From contig NZ_CP012020.1 of NCBI RefSeq assembly GCF_001183865.1, positions 186,001 to 250,000 of the forward strand: a DNA stretch of 64,000 nt, in the 5' to 3' direction. The notes under the pieces were generated by a model. The model searched no databases, was not told where the DNA came from, and saw only the letters and a program-made list of their open reading frames with translations. This DNA is from Methylophilus sp. TWE2 (GTDB lineage: Bacteria; Pseudomonadota; Gammaproteobacteria; Burkholderiales; Methylophilaceae). Below, one piece after another: positions 34,566 through 45,400 of this stretch; within the stretch, counting starts at the first letter, position 1, and the number at the start of each line of letters is the position of its first letter. The position numbers and the translations under genes are program-made.

Positions 34566-35312
34566 ATGCAAGACGATTTATTGTTACGTTACAGCAGACA
34601 CATCATGTTGCCGCAGATTGAATATGCGGGGCAGGAAGAGTTGACGCAAAGCCATGCACTGATTATTGGTGCAGGAGGGTTGGGTGCGCCCGTGTCAATG
34701 TACTTGGCGGCAGCAGGTGTGGGCACATTGACCATTTGTGATTTTGACCAGGTGGACCTGACCAATTTGCAGCGCCAGATTATTCATACCACGGCAGCGG
34801 TAGGGCAAAACAAGGCCCTGTCAGCCCAGGCAACGATTGCCAAACTGAATCCTGAAGTCAAAGTGTATGCCGAAACGATCCAGCTCAATGAGGAGGCGCT
34901 TGCCGGACGTGTTTCAGTCGCAGATGTGGTAATTGATTGCTCTGATAATTTTGCCACGCGCTACTTGCTGAACCAGCTTTGCTTCAACCACAAAACCCCT
35001 TTGGTCTCTGGGGCTGCGATCCGTTTTGAGGGACAGTTAAGCGTGTTTGATTTCCGTCATGAAGATAGCCCGTGCTACCACTGTTTGTATCCGGATGTGG
35101 GCGATGACCAGGAATTGCGTTGTGCTGATAACGGTGTGTTTGCGCCATTGGTGGGCATGGTAGGCACGGCGCAGGCCGCCGAAGCGCTGAAGATTTTGCT
35201 GGATATTGGCCAGACCATGCAGGGCAGGTTGCTGTTGCTGGATGCGCTGAGTGCCGAGTGGCGCACCATACGCCTGAAGAAAGACCCGTCTTGTAAAGTG
35301 TGTGGCGTTTAA
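34566..35312 (+). CDS. moeB: MoeB/ThiF family adenylyltransferase
   Basis: Activates the C-terminal Gly-Gly of a ubiquitin-like sulfur carrier (MoaD or ThiS) by adenylation. 248 residues: the nucleotide-binding GAGGLGAPVSMYLAAAG, Asp in CDFDQVDLTNLQRQ with the Arg finger, and four zinc cysteines (CYHCLYPD and CKVCGV). The C-terminal rhodanese domain of eukaryotic-type homologues is absent. MoeB versus ThiF cannot be told from sequence alone since no moa or thi gene adjoins. It begins 15 bases after the pilin gene and may share its transcript. Confidence 0.9.
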   Translation: MQDDLLLRYSRHIMLPQIEYAGQEELTQSHALIIGAGGLGAPVSMYLAAAGVGTLTICDFDQVDLTNLQRQIIHTTAAVGQNKALSAQATIAKLNPEVKVYAETIQLNEEALAGRVSVADVVIDCSDNFATRYLLNQLCFNHKTPLVSGAAIRFEGQLSVFDFRHEDSPCYHCLYPDVGDDQELRCADNGVFAPLVGMVGTAQAAEALKILLDIGQTMQGRLLLLDALSAEWRTIRLKKDPSCKVCGV

Positions 35313-35524
35313 GTCTTTGGCTCAGTTGGCTGTGTAGCCTGAAGTTGATTGACCAGTTCGGCGATATCCCATTCGCAGCCGCCGCACCCGCTGAGAGCGC
35401 CAGAATAACGCGAAATACCCTCAAGGTCCTTGCCCTGCCTGACCAGCTCAATAATCAGTCCGCGGGTGGTGCCGCTACAGCTGCACAGTACTTCTTTCGG
35501 GTTTTCTTCGTCGGTTTCACACAT
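35309..35524 (-). CDS. BFD-like [2Fe-2S]-binding protein
   Basis: 71 residues with the bacterioferritin-associated-ferredoxin pattern of four cysteines: C-x-C (VLCSCSG) and C-x2-C (GCGGCEWD), which bind a [2Fe-2S] cluster. Bfd proteins donate electrons to release iron from bacterioferritin, and similar domains occur in NirB and other redox enzymes. No bacterioferritin gene is nearby, so the partner is unknown. ATG 35524 is chosen since upstream in-frame starts are only TTG. It overlaps the moeB stop tail-to-tail by four bases. Confidence 0.75.
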   Translation of the reverse strand: MCETDEENPKEVLCSCSGTTRGLIIELVRQGKDLEGISRYSGALSGCGGCEWDIAELVNQLQATQPTEPKT

Positions 35525-35664
35525 CCGTATACGATCGGTTAGTCTAGCCAACCTGCATTTTAATGGCAGACCGGCCAGCAAGGCCAGTAGTGCATGTTCC
35601 TTCCACTATTGCTGTGAAGCCAAAAGCCCGCTAGCATCCATGCATATCCGAGAAAGGGCTGCTG

Positions 35665-36687
35665 ATGAGTAAAGGCGTTCGTTTATCCGAAAAGTGGTTT
35701 AACCGTGCACTATGGATGGTAGCAATCATCTTTGCCTGGTTTTTAACCGGGCTGGGTAAAAGCATTATTGGTGATTTGCCACGTGTGGAGACTGATTACA
35801 CGACCGAGCATTTTGTGAGTCATGCCCAAGTTGATCCATTACGCACAGAGTTGAAAGGGCTTGCCAGGCAGCGCCAGACACTTGCTGATCAACTCGAACA
35901 AGCCAATTTACAGCTCATTATCCGGCAAAAAGATTACCAGGCGGCACGCACCACGTTCGATAACTGGGTCAAAACCAGAGATACGACAGAGGAAGTAGAT
36001 GACCTGGTCAGCCGCACTCGCACACTGGATACGCTCAAGAAACTGGAACGGGATGCGGAAAGGGCGATTGAGGATATTCAGCAGCAGCAAACGAATATTT
36101 CCCAGCATGAAACGCAACTGCTGACGCAGGTAGATACATTGGAAGACGCTGCTCGCCAACAATTAGACGATGCTTATGAGGCGCAGGCAACACGTGTGTT
36201 TTTATATCGCTTATTAGTGACTTTGCCTTTGCTGGCTTTGGCTGCCTGGTTATTTGCCAAAAAGCGTCAATCCCAATATTGGCCGTTTGTGTGGGGATTT
36301 ATTATTTTCGCACTGATGGCCTTCTTTGTTGAGCTGGTGCCTTATTTGCCAGACTATGGTGGCTATGTCCGTTATACCGTGGGTATTGTATTAACTGTCG
36401 TGGGCGGAAAGTATGCGATTACCGCCTTGCAGAATTACCTGAAACAGCAAAAGCTGGCAGAGTCGCAGCCTGAATTTCAAAGACGGGAAGAGCTTGGGTA
36501 CGACACTGCACTGGCAAGATTGGCAAAAAATGTATGCCCTGGCTGTGAGCGCAGTGTAGACCTTAAGAATGAGCAAAATGATTTTTGTACGCATTGTGGC
36601 ATTTGTTTGCACAACTATTGCAATGCCTGCCAGTCTCGCAAAAGCGCCTTTGCCAAGTTTTGCCACAAGTGTGGCACCGCCGCCTGA
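35665..36687 (+). CDS. Membrane protein with coiled coil and C-terminal zinc ribbons
   Basis: 340 residues. One N-terminal membrane helix (about 14-32), a long coiled-coil stretch (about 55-170, rich in Gln/Glu/Arg), then three membrane helices (about 180-255). The C-terminal 60 residues carry four CxxC pairs: CPGC, CTHC, then CLHNYCNAC and CHKC, the signature of double zinc-ribbon domains. The coiled coil would lie in the periplasm and the zinc ribbons in the cytoplasm. I do not know a function. The gene stands alone between a BFD-like gene and convergent valS. Confidence 0.85.
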   Translation: MSKGVRLSEKWFNRALWMVAIIFAWFLTGLGKSIIGDLPRVETDYTTEHFVSHAQVDPLRTELKGLARQRQTLADQLEQANLQLIIRQKDYQAARTTFDNWVKTRDTTEEVDDLVSRTRTLDTLKKLERDAERAIEDIQQQQTNISQHETQLLTQVDTLEDAARQQLDDAYEAQATRVFLYRLLVTLPLLALAAWLFAKKRQSQYWPFVWGFIIFALMAFFVELVPYLPDYGGYVRYTVGIVLTVVGGKYAITALQNYLKQQKLAESQPEFQRREELGYDTALARLAKNVCPGCERSVDLKNEQNDFCTHCGICLHNYCNACQSRKSAFAKFCHKCGTAA

Positions 36688-36700
36688 ACAGGCGACGGTG
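36675..36700. terminator. GC-rich hairpin between convergent genes, weak terminator
   Basis: CACCGCCGCCTG and CAGGCGACGGTG pair with one mismatch around a two-base loop, overlapping the stop of the zinc-ribbon gene. There is no T-run on either strand, so termination efficiency is doubtful. Confidence 0.45.
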
Positions 36701-36718
36701 TGAGGCTTGATTAGAAAA

Positions 36719-39616
36719 TTATTTCAGTTTAGCCAGTTGTGCCTGTAGTTTTTCCAGGCTGGCACTAAACTCTGCCAGACGGGCCTTTTCCTGCTCAACC
36801 ACAGCAGCGGGCGCGCGGGCAACAAAGCTTTCGTTACCCAGTTTGCCGTTAGCTTTGGCAATTTCGCCTTGCAAGCGGGCAATTTCCTTACCTAAGCGTT
36901 CTTTTTCAGCGGCGACATCAATTTCCACCTTAAGCATTAATTTAAAGTCTCCCGCCAGCATGACTGGCGCGTCGGCTTCTGGCAATTCAGCCACAATATC
37001 TACGTTTTCAAGTTTAGCCAGCGACTTCAAATAAGGGGCGTAAGCCGCTAATTGCTCGGCGTCACCTGCGGCGATTAATGGCACCTTGGCGGCGGGTGAA
37101 ATACTCATTTCGCCCCGCAAGCTACGGCAGGCTTCCACGGCGGTTTTCAGTGTGGCAACCCAAGCTTCGGCTTGCTCGTCAATTTTTGCCGGGTCTGCTT
37201 TAGGATACACCTGCAACATGATGCTTTCGGTGCCGCGTGACTTATCTTTGAGCTCAGTCATTGGTGCAATTGTCTGCCAGATTTCTTCTGTCACAAACGG
37301 AATAATCGGATGCGCCAGGCGCAAGATGGTTTCCAATACTCTCAATAATGTACGTCTGGTGGCGCGCTGTTCAGCGTCACTACCACCCTGAATTTGTACC
37401 TTGGCAATTTCCAGGTACCAGTCGCAGTATTGGTCCCAGACAAACTCGTAAATGGCTTTTGCTGCCAGGTCAAAGCGGTAGTCGTTAAAGGCGCGCTCGA
37501 CGTCAGCTTCTGTTCGTTGTAACAGCGAAACAATCCAGCGGTCGGCCTGACTAAATTTACGGCCACCGGCGTCACAACTCTCGGCGCCAAAGCCATTGTC
37601 TTGACCTTCGGTATTCATTAACACGAAACGTGTGGCGTTCCATAGCTTGTTGCAGAAGTTGCGGTAACCCTCGCAGCGTTGCAGGTCAAATTTGATATCC
37701 CGGCCAGGTGAGGCCAGGCTGGCAAAGGTAAAGCGTAGGGCATCTGTTCCGTAAGCAGCAATGCCTTCCGGGAATTCTTTGCGTGTACGTTTCTCGATTT
37801 TTTCCGCATCTTTCGGGTTCATCAAGCCAGTCGTGCGCTTCTTCACCAGTGATTCCAGATCAATGCCATCGATCAAGTCGATAGGATCCAGCACATTGCC
37901 TTTTGATTTCGACATCTTCTGGCCTTCGGCATCGCGGATCAGGCCGTGCACGTAGACATGTTTGAACGGAATCTTGCCCGTGACGTGCTTGGTCATCATG
38001 ACCATACGCGCCACCCAGAAGAAGATAATGTCAAAGCCTGTGACCAGCACAGAGGAGGGCAGGAATTGCTGTAAAGCCTGATTCTGTGCGTCCATGGCTT
38101 CATCGCCGGTCCAGTCTAGTGTGGAGAATGGCCACAATGCGGATGAGTACCAAGTGTCCAACACATCCTCATCACGTTTCAGGTTGCCGGTATAACCTGA
38201 TTCTGTTGCCATTTGTTTGGCTTCAGCTTCATCATGCGCGACAAACACTTCACCGTTTTCGCCATACCACGCCGGAATTTGGTGACCCCACCACAACTGA
38301 CGTGAGATACACCAATCCTGAATATTATTCAGCCACTGGTTGTAAGTGTTCACCCAGTTTTCCGGGTAGAACTTGATCTCGCCATTGGCCACCACTTCCA
38401 GTGCTTTTTCCGTGATGCTCTTGCCATCTTCACCAGGCTTGCTCATGGCAACAAACCACTGGTCGGTCAGCATGGGTTCAATGACCACATTAGTGCGATC
38501 ACCACGAGGGACCTTGAGTTTGTGTTTTTCAACTTTAACCAGGAAGCCACCTGCTTCGAGGTCTTCCACTACTTGTTTGCGGGCGGCAAACCGCTCAAGG
38601 CCAACCAGGTTGGCTGGTAGGTTGATGGCTTGTTTGGCGCTGCCATCATTGGCATACACCTCAGCCGCAGCAGGTACAAAACCTTGCAAGTTCAGGATTA
38701 CGATCTTATCCAAGCCCTGACGCTGCCCGACCATGTTGTCGTTAAAGTCGTGCGCGGGCGTCACTTTCACGACGCCGGTGCCGAACTCTTTATCCACATA
38801 TTCATCTGCAATGACCGGGATCTCACGGTTGCAAAGTGGCAGAGAAACACTTTTGCCAATCAGGTGCGCATAGCGCTCGTCTTCCGGATGCACCATGACG
38901 GCCACGTCACCCAGCATCGTTTCTGGCCGCGTTGTTGCGACAGTCAGATGGCCGGAACCATCCGCCAGCGGATAGTTGATATGCCACATGGAGCCGTCTT
39001 CTTCCTCTTGCACCACTTCGAGGTCAGAAACAGCGGTACCCAGTTTCACATCCCAGTTCACCAGGCGTTTGCCTCGGTAAATCAGGCCCTCGTTGTACAG
39101 GCGCACAAAAGTCTCGGTGACAACCTTGTTGAGGCCTGCATCCATCGTGAAGCGTTCACGGCTCCAATCAGGTGAGGTGCCCAGGCGGCGCATTTGCTTG
39201 GTGATGGTGCCGCCTGAATATTCTTTCCACTCCCACACTTTTTCCAGGAATTTTTCGCGGCCCAGATCATGACGACTCACGCCTTGCGCATCGAGCTGAC
39301 GCTCAACCACAATCTGTGTCGCGATGCCTGCATGATCAGTGCCTGGTTGCCACAAAGTGTTGTCGCCACGCATGCGGTGATAGCGGGTCAACGCATCCAT
39401 GATGGTCTGGTTAAAGCCATGGCCCATATGTAAGGTGCCTGTGACGTTGGGCGGGGGCAGTAAAATGCAGAAATTGTCATTGACGTCGGGGTTCATGCCG
39501 GCGGCATAGAAACCTTTGCTTTCCCAGAAGGCATACCACTGGCTTTCGATGGATTTAGGATCAAACGATTTAGCGAGTTCGCGCGCTGGATTGGAGTTTT
39601 GAGTAGGAGTAGTCAT
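36719..39616 (-). CDS. valS: Valine--tRNA ligase
   Basis: Class I aminoacyl-tRNA synthetase charging tRNA-Val, 965 residues. The HIGH motif is [12 protein letters not shown] near residue 55 and the KMSKS loop is [12 protein letters not shown] near 565. The editing domain (about 200-350) and the anticodon-binding domain follow the family order, and the C-terminal coiled coil (about 900-965, [20 protein letters not shown]) is complete. It is monocistronic as far as visible; the photolyase-like gene lies 49 bases upstream on the same strand. Confidence 0.98.
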   Translation of the reverse strand: MTTPTQNSNPARELAKSFDPKSIESQWYAFWESKGFYAAGMNPDVNDNFCILLPPPNVTGTLHMGHGFNQTIMDALTRYHRMRGDNTLWQPGTDHAGIATQIVVERQLDAQGVSRHDLGREKFLEKVWEWKEYSGGTITKQMRRLGTSPDWSRERFTMDAGLNKVVTETFVRLYNEGLIYRGKRLVNWDVKLGTAVSDLEVVQEEEDGSMWHINYPLADGSGHLTVATTRPETMLGDVAVMVHPEDERYAHLIGKSVSLPLCNREIPVIADEYVDKEFGTGVVKVTPAHDFNDNMVGQRQGLDKIVILNLQGFVPAAAEVYANDGSAKQAINLPANLVGLERFAARKQVVEDLEAGGFLVKVEKHKLKVPRGDRTNVVIEPMLTDQWFVAMSKPGEDGKSITEKALEVVANGEIKFYPENWVNTYNQWLNNIQDWCISRQLWWGHQIPAWYGENGEVFVAHDEAEAKQMATESGYTGNLKRDEDVLDTWYSSALWPFSTLDWTGDEAMDAQNQALQQFLPSSVLVTGFDIIFFWVARMVMMTKHVTGKIPFKHVYVHGLIRDAEGQKMSKSKGNVLDPIDLIDGIDLESLVKKRTTGLMNPKDAEKIEKRTRKEFPEGIAAYGTDALRFTFASLASPGRDIKFDLQRCEGYRNFCNKLWNATRFVLMNTEGQDNGFGAESCDAGGRKFSQADRWIVSLLQRTEADVERAFNDYRFDLAAKAIYEFVWDQYCDWYLEIAKVQIQGGSDAEQRATRRTLLRVLETILRLAHPIIPFVTEEIWQTIAPMTELKDKSRGTESIMLQVYPKADPAKIDEQAEAWVATLKTAVEACRSLRGEMSISPAAKVPLIAAGDAEQLAAYAPYLKSLAKLENVDIVAELPEADAPVMLAGDFKLMLKVEIDVAAEKERLGKEIARLQGEIAKANGKLGNESFVARAPAAVVEQEKARLAEFSASLEKLQAQLAKLK

Positions 39617-39665
39617 GCGCGTGATTTTAACACAGCGGGCCAGTGGGCAGGGGCTGGCCGCTGTT

Positions 39666-40913
39666 TCAAGCCGTGTAAAATCTATCGTTGAGAGTCGGCG
39701 CGACCACCTTCCAGTATCGGCTGAAGCGCATCAGCTGATGATCGGTTAATGTCACGTCAGTGATGCGGTTTTCGGGTTGCCATCGCACCTGCAAGCCTGC
39801 CACCGCTTGCTTGAGTACTGGTTGCGGTGTATCCATGCTTGATATCTGTCCCTCGGAGAGCTGCGTCAGGACTTGCCTGGTGTTTCCATGCCATATTTGT
39901 GTCCCTGGCATTTCTGCGAGGCAATCAGCCATGAATTCCAGACGTTTGAGCGGCCAGTGTCCATGGATTTCCGGGTCAAACACAAAAATGGCTGGCATAT
40001 CCAGCGTATGTAAAGGATGCTCGGGCGAAAGCATTTCATCATGTACCCAGACCAACTCCGATAAGGCATCTGAAATGGTGGATAAGGGTGATTGCGAAGT
40101 GTTCGCTAGAGGTTGTAAATCTGTCTCGCGGTTGTCGCGGATATCTTCGGGAAACAGGCGTTGCTGTAAGGTTTCGTAGCTGCTGGCGAAAGGGCATTTG
40201 ATTTTGCACTGATGACACCAGGCTTCCCCACCAAACTTAATAATGTTTTCCTTATTGAAGTAATAGGGCTTGTTGCTAAAGCTGGAGGCTATCCATTGCC
40301 ATGAAAGGTGATTGGACGCGATATCACCATCCAGTAACTGCTGCTCAAACCAGTCAGCTGCCTGGCGCCAGTCAACTTTGAGCCAATGTAACAGATAAGC
40401 AGCCAGCCACATGCGGGCATGGTTGTGGACATAACCTTGCTGCTGCAGCGACCGCACGATCTCATCCATGCAAATGAGTCCGGTAAATCCCTGCGAAATA
40501 AAGTCTGGCAATGGGTTGTGGCCTAGGGTGACTTTAGGCGGCTCCATTTCCTGCATGATTTGGGTGCCAAAGCGGTACCAGACCTGACGAAAGTAATCGC
40601 GGTAACTTAACTCTGAAGCTAGTTTGTTGGCGCGCTTGTCAGAATTTTTCAGGATATGGTCAAGCGCTTCCGGCAGGGTGATGCAACCGTGTCGCAAATA
40701 AGGTGAAAGCCGGGTGACCGCTCCGGACAGGTGATTACGGCTACGGGCATATGATTCGGGGTCCACGGCCTGCAGTCGTTGTAGCGCCATGGTGCGCCCT
40801 CCTTGCCATGCCGTATCCAGTGCAGGTCCCGGCGCATGCGGAAAGCAATCTGCAATTTGTTGCATGCGGGTGGGTCGGTCTGTTGCGAGTGAAAGGCGGA
40901 CTGGATGAGTCAT
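39666..40913 (-). CDS. Photolyase/cryptochrome-like protein with permuted domain order
   Basis: 415 residues. The N-terminal two-thirds (about 1-255) is the helical FAD-binding domain of photolyases: [11 protein letters not shown], then [38 protein letters not shown] and [26 protein letters not shown]. The usual alpha/beta antenna domain is missing from the N-terminus. Instead, residues about 280-345 look like it: [29 protein letters not shown] and [12 protein letters not shown] recall the photolyase opening 'LVWFRNDLRL'. So the domains seem to be circularly permuted. A cysteine trio C233-x2-C236-x3-C240 ([11 protein letters not shown]) follows the FAD domain and could bind a metal or Fe-S cluster. 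DNA repair versus signalling cannot be told. Confidence 0.85.
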   Translation of the reverse strand: MTHPVRLSLATDRPTRMQQIADCFPHAPGPALDTAWQGGRTMALQRLQAVDPESYARSRNHLSGAVTRLSPYLRHGCITLPEALDHILKNSDKRANKLASELSYRDYFRQVWYRFGTQIMQEMEPPKVTLGHNPLPDFISQGFTGLICMDEIVRSLQQQGYVHNHARMWLAAYLLHWLKVDWRQAADWFEQQLLDGDIASNHLSWQWIASSFSNKPYYFNKENIIKFGGEAWCHQCKIKCPFASSYETLQQRLFPEDIRDNRETDLQPLANTSQSPLSTISDALSELVWVHDEMLSPEHPLHTLDMPAIFVFDPEIHGHWPLKRLEFMADCLAEMPGTQIWHGNTRQVLTQLSEGQISSMDTPQPVLKQAVAGLQVRWQPENRITDVTLTDHQLMRFSRYWKVVAPTLNDRFYTA

Positions 40914-40977
40914 GGCACACTATTTTGACATAACTAGTGATACCATGGCTTGCAATGTTGTTGGCAAGGATACTTGG

Positions 40978-41418
40978 ATGAACGCCTTATGGTTGTGGTG
41001 TGGACTAGGCCTGGTGCTACTATGCGTGGAAATGCTGGTGGGAACCCTGTATTTTTTATGGTTGGGCATTGCTGCGTTGGTAATGGCGGTGTTGTGCGCC
41101 TTGTTTGCAGAGATGCCACTGGCATTGCAAGCCTTGAACTATGCTGTGCTGGCGGCGATTGCGCTGGCAGTCATGCGAAAACTGGAAAAGCGTAAGCCGG
41201 CATTGCGCGTGGGTCAGGCACAGGGAGAAGAAATCGGCCGAGAAGGCGTGGTGATTGTGGCTATTTCACCAGCCAATCCTGGCAGAATCCGTTTTAGCCA
41301 GGGGGTATTGGGCAGTCGCGAATGGGTGGCATATGCCGATACTGCGATTGCAGAGCAGCAAGCGGCCAGGGTGGTGGCAGTAGAGGGTAATAGTCTGCGT
41401 GTTGCCCCGTTGTCCTGA
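40978..41418 (+). CDS. NfeD family membrane protein
   Basis: 146 residues: three or so membrane helices (about 5-75) and a C-terminal OB-fold domain (about 85-145) containing GREGVVIVAISPANPGRIRFSQGVLGSREWVAYA. NfeD proteins pair with SPFH/stomatin proteins in membrane microdomains, and the next gene is such a protein, 38 bases downstream. The chosen ATG (40978) has AAGGA seven bases before it; the frame opens earlier, at 40912, without membrane-protein features. It is the short NfeD form without the ClpP-like protease domain. Confidence 0.87.
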   Translation: MNALWLWCGLGLVLLCVEMLVGTLYFLWLGIAALVMAVLCALFAEMPLALQALNYAVLAAIALAVMRKLEKRKPALRVGQAQGEEIGREGVVIVAISPANPGRIRFSQGVLGSREWVAYADTAIAEQQAARVVAVEGNSLRVAPLS

Positions 41419-41456
41419 GCTATCACTAGCCATGAATTAATGAAAAAGGAGTAATC

Positions 41457-42302
41457 ATGACTGAAGTCAGTTTAATCGTCATTGTGCTGGTGGTGATTGC
41501 CATCGTCAAAGGCGTGCGCATTGTGCCGCAAGGTGAAGAATGGGTGGTTGAAAGATTGGGCAAGTTCGCTGGCATCCTGACGCCGGGCTTGCATGTGATC
41601 AACCCTATCTTGAGTAGTGTCAGTTATAAAGTCACCACCAAGGACATCATTTTGGATGTACCCGAGCAAGAGGTGATTACACGCGATAACGCGGTGATTC
41701 TGGCCAATGCGGTCGCCTTTATCAAGGTGACCAATATTGAGCGTGCGGTATACGGTATTGAGAATTTCCGTGAGGCCATGCGCAATATGGTGCAAACCAG
41801 TTTGCGTTCGATTATCGGTGGCATGGACCTGAACCATGCGCTGACTTCGCGTGACCGCATCAAGGCCGAGTTGAAAGAAGCCATTGCCGATGAGGCACTG
41901 GACTGGGGCCTGACCGTAAAAAGTGTGGAGATTCAGGATATCAAGCCTTCTGCCAATATGCAGGATGCCATGGAGCGTCAGGCAGCGGCCGAGCGTGAGC
42001 GTGTGGCCGTGGTGACCGAAGCTGAAGGCGCCAAGCAGTCTTTGATCCTGAATGCAGAAGCACGGCTGGAAGCCGCCCGTAAAGATGCTGAAGCGCAAAT
42101 GGTGGGTGCTAAAGCCTCCGCCGAGGCGATCAAGATGATTGCGGAGGCGGTTAAGGAAAATAATACTTCAGCAACGTTTTTGCTGGGGGATCGCTACATT
42201 CAGTCGCTGCAAAAAATGGCAGACTCCAGCAATAGCAAAATTGTCGTGATGCCAGGCGATGTGGTGAGTGCGGTGAAAAACCTGGTCGGCGGCGGCAAGT
42301 AA
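41457..42302 (+). CDS. SPFH/Band 7 stomatin-like protein (QmcA type)
   Basis: 281 residues with an N-terminal membrane anchor (about 4-20), the SPFH domain (about 22-190, starting VRIVPQGEEWVVERLGKFAGIL) and an Ala/Glu-rich coiled-coil (about 190-240) for oligomerisation, ending in a Gly-rich tail. Such proteins form large ring or cage assemblies that organise membrane domains and regulate FtsH-like proteases. A strong AAAAGGAG site precedes the ATG. It forms a two-gene unit with nfeD, the standard arrangement. Confidence 0.93.
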   Translation: MTEVSLIVIVLVVIAIVKGVRIVPQGEEWVVERLGKFAGILTPGLHVINPILSSVSYKVTTKDIILDVPEQEVITRDNAVILANAVAFIKVTNIERAVYGIENFREAMRNMVQTSLRSIIGGMDLNHALTSRDRIKAELKEAIADEALDWGLTVKSVEIQDIKPSANMQDAMERQAAAERERVAVVTEAEGAKQSLILNAEARLEAARKDAEAQMVGAKASAEAIKMIAEAVKENNTSATFLLGDRYIQSLQKMADSSNSKIVVMPGDVVSAVKNLVGGGK

Positions 42303-42414
42303 TCCAGCCCCCGTTTTTTACTGTTTAGATGGCTGCCACGCGAGTCTGTTTTGCGTGGCTGGCATATTTCCTGCATCACGCTGCTTAAAATCATAATATT
42401 CTTGAGGATCAGCA

Positions 42415-45400
42415 GTGGCTATACGCGTCGCTTTACATCACCGCACCCGCTATCAATTCGACCGCCTGGTTAACCTTTCTCCACACGAAGTCCGCCTCAA
42501 GCCCGCTGCCCACGCGCGTACGCCGATTTTGTCGTATTCGCTGACCGTGAAACCGGAAAAGCATTTTATCAACTGGCAGCAAGACCCTTACGGCAACTAC
42601 ATCGCCCGGTATGTGTTCCCCGAAATGGTGCGCGAGCTCGATTTTACGGTCGATTTAGTGGCAGACATGACGGTGATTAATCCGTTTGATTTCTTTGTCG
42701 AGAAATATGCTGAGCACTATCCTTTTCAATATACCGAGCAGCAGTCATTTGAGCTGACTGCCTATTTGCAGCCTGATCCGGTCGAGCCCTTGCTCAAGCA
42801 ACTCATGGCCGAATTGCAGAAAAAGGTGATTCAACCGGAAATGGGCATCGTCGATTTTCTGGTGGCGGTCAACCAGCATGTACAGGCGGCAGTGGGATAT
42901 ACCGTGCGCATGGAGCCGGGCATACAGACGCCAGAAGAAACCCTGACCAAGTTGACCGGTTCCTGCCGGGATTCCGCCTGGTTGCTGGTGCAGATCATGC
43001 GCAATCTGGGCTTGGCCGCCCGCTTTGTCTCCGGCTACCTGATCCAGCTTAAGGCCGATGTCGCCGCGCTGGATGGCCCCAGCGGGACGGATAAGGATTT
43101 TACCGACCTCCACGCCTGGACTGAGGTATTTATCCCTGGTGCCGGCTGGGTCGGGCTGGATCCGACGTCCGGCTTGATGGCAGGTGAGGGGCATATCCCG
43201 CTTGCTTGTACGGCGTTGCCTTCTTCGGCCGCACCGGTGACGGGATATACAGATGTGGCGGAGGTGACGTTTAACCATGAGATGACCGTGACGCGCATTC
43301 ACGAAGACCCGCGTGTGACCAAGCCTTACAGCGAAGAGGACTGGCAGGCCATCCTCAAGCTGGGAGACAAGGTAGATGTGCAGCTCAAAAAGCAAGATGT
43401 GCGGCTGACGCAAGGCGGTGAGCCGACATTTGTCTCGATTGATGATATGGATGGCGCCCAATGGAATACCCAGGCGCTGGGTGAGCATAAACGGCAATTA
43501 GCCGGTGACCTGGCCTTGCGTCTGAAAGCGCATTTTGCGCCCAACGGCTTTTTGCATTACGGCCAGGGCAAATGGTATCCCGGCGAACCGTTGCCTCGCT
43601 GGGCGATTAATATTTACTGGCGGTCCGATGGCAAACCAGTCTGGCGCGATGCCAGTTTGTTTTCTGCCGAGGGCGTCAGTGATGGCTATGGGGTGAAGCA
43701 GGCACAGATGTTTGCGACGCACCTGGCAGGCATGCTGGGCTTTCCTCCGGCGTGTGTCATTCCCGCTTATGAGGATGTGATGAGCTTTGCACAGCAGGAA
43801 CAGCAACTACCTGCCAATGTCGATCCACTCAAGGCTGACCTGAAAGATGCGTCCGAACGTAAACGACTGGCCAGCTTGCTTAACCAAGGCTTGGGGCAGA
43901 TTGTGGGTTACGTCATGCCGCTCAAGCCGGACGAAAGCCGCAGTGCTGGCGAATGGTTGACTAGCAAATGGCCGTTACGGCGTGAGCATTTGTACCTGCT
44001 GGGCGGGGATTCGCCAATGGGCTTGCGCTTGCCGCTGTCTTCATTGCCCTGGCAACTGCCTGCGGATATTGAGCCAGAGTTTCCGCTGGATCCGTTTGCT
44101 GACCAAGAAGCTTTGGAGACATCGAAAACGCCCAAAGTCAGGCTCAAGCACAAAACCACCCAGCCGCTGGCGCGCGAGGTGGTACACACCGCATTGTGTG
44201 TGCAGGTGCGCAACGGCCGCTTGCATGTGTTTATGCCGCCGGTAAACCGTCTTGAAGACTATCTGGATTTGTTGAGTGCCATTGAGCAAACCGCCAGTGA
44301 CTTAAAACTGAAGTTGTGGCTGGAGGGCTATACGCCGCCGCGTGACAGCCGCCTCAAGTTGCTTAGTGTGACGCCGGACCCCGGCGTGATCGAAGTCAAT
44401 ATTCATCCAGCCAGCACCTGGAAAGAGCTGGTCACCAATATGAATGTGCTGTATGAAGAAGCCCGTTTGTGCCGGCTGGGGACGGAAAAATTCATGCTGG
44501 ATGGCCGCCATACCGGTACGGGTGGCGGCAACCATGTGACGCTGGGAGGCGAGACCGCCGCCGATAGCCCGATGTTGCGGCGTCCCGATGTGCTGCGTAG
44601 CCTGATTACTTACTGGCAGAACCATCCGGCACTGTCTTATTTGTTCTCGGGCACCTTTATTGGCCCCACCAGCCAGGCACCGCGTGTGGATGAGGCGCGC
44701 GATGATAATTTGTATGAGTTGGCGATTGCCTTCCAGCAAATGGCGCAAGCCTTGCCGGTTGGCGAGGAGAGCCAGCAGCCTTGGCTGGTTGACCGCTTAC
44801 TGCGTAATCTGCTGGTGGATTTAACCGGTAACACGCATCGCTCTGAGTTTTCCATCGACAAACTGTATTCGCCTGATGGCCCGACCGGCCGCTTGGGTCT
44901 GGTGGAATTCCGCGCTTTTGAAATGCCGCCACACGCACGCATGAGCTTGCTGCAAGGTCTGTTATTACGTGCGCTGGTGGCCCGATTCTGGAAAACACCT
45001 TATACCGGCAAACTGGTCCATTGGGGGACCGAGTTGCATGACCGCTGGATGCTGCCGCACTTTGTAGCGCAGGATATTGCCGATGTGGTGGCCGATTTGC
45101 GTGAGGCCGGTTATGCCTTTGAGCAGCGCTGGTTTGAACCATTTGTTGAGTTCCGTTTTCCGCGCTATGGCACAGTGGCCTATCATGGTGTGGAGCTGGA
45201 GTTGCGTCAGGCGATAGAGCCCTGGAATGTGCTGGGCGAAGAGATGGCGGGCGGCGGCACGGCGCGCTATGTGGATTCCTCGGTGGAGCGCATGCAGTTG
45301 CGCGTGCGCGGCCTCACCGATGGACGCCATGTGGTGACCTGTAACGGACGGCCTTTGCCACTGCAAGCCACTGGCCATGCGGGGGAATATGTGGCCGGGG

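Noticed and set aside
42335..42359. GCCACGC/GCGTGGC inverted repeat before the GTG start
   Set aside because: The long loop and lack of a T-run make it an unconvincing terminator, and its link to expression of either neighbour is not shown.
43982..44245. Cys-rich plus-strand frame inside the large transglutaminase gene
   Set aside because: It is an alternate frame of a high-GC coding region; no ribosome site, and the main frame has full domain support.
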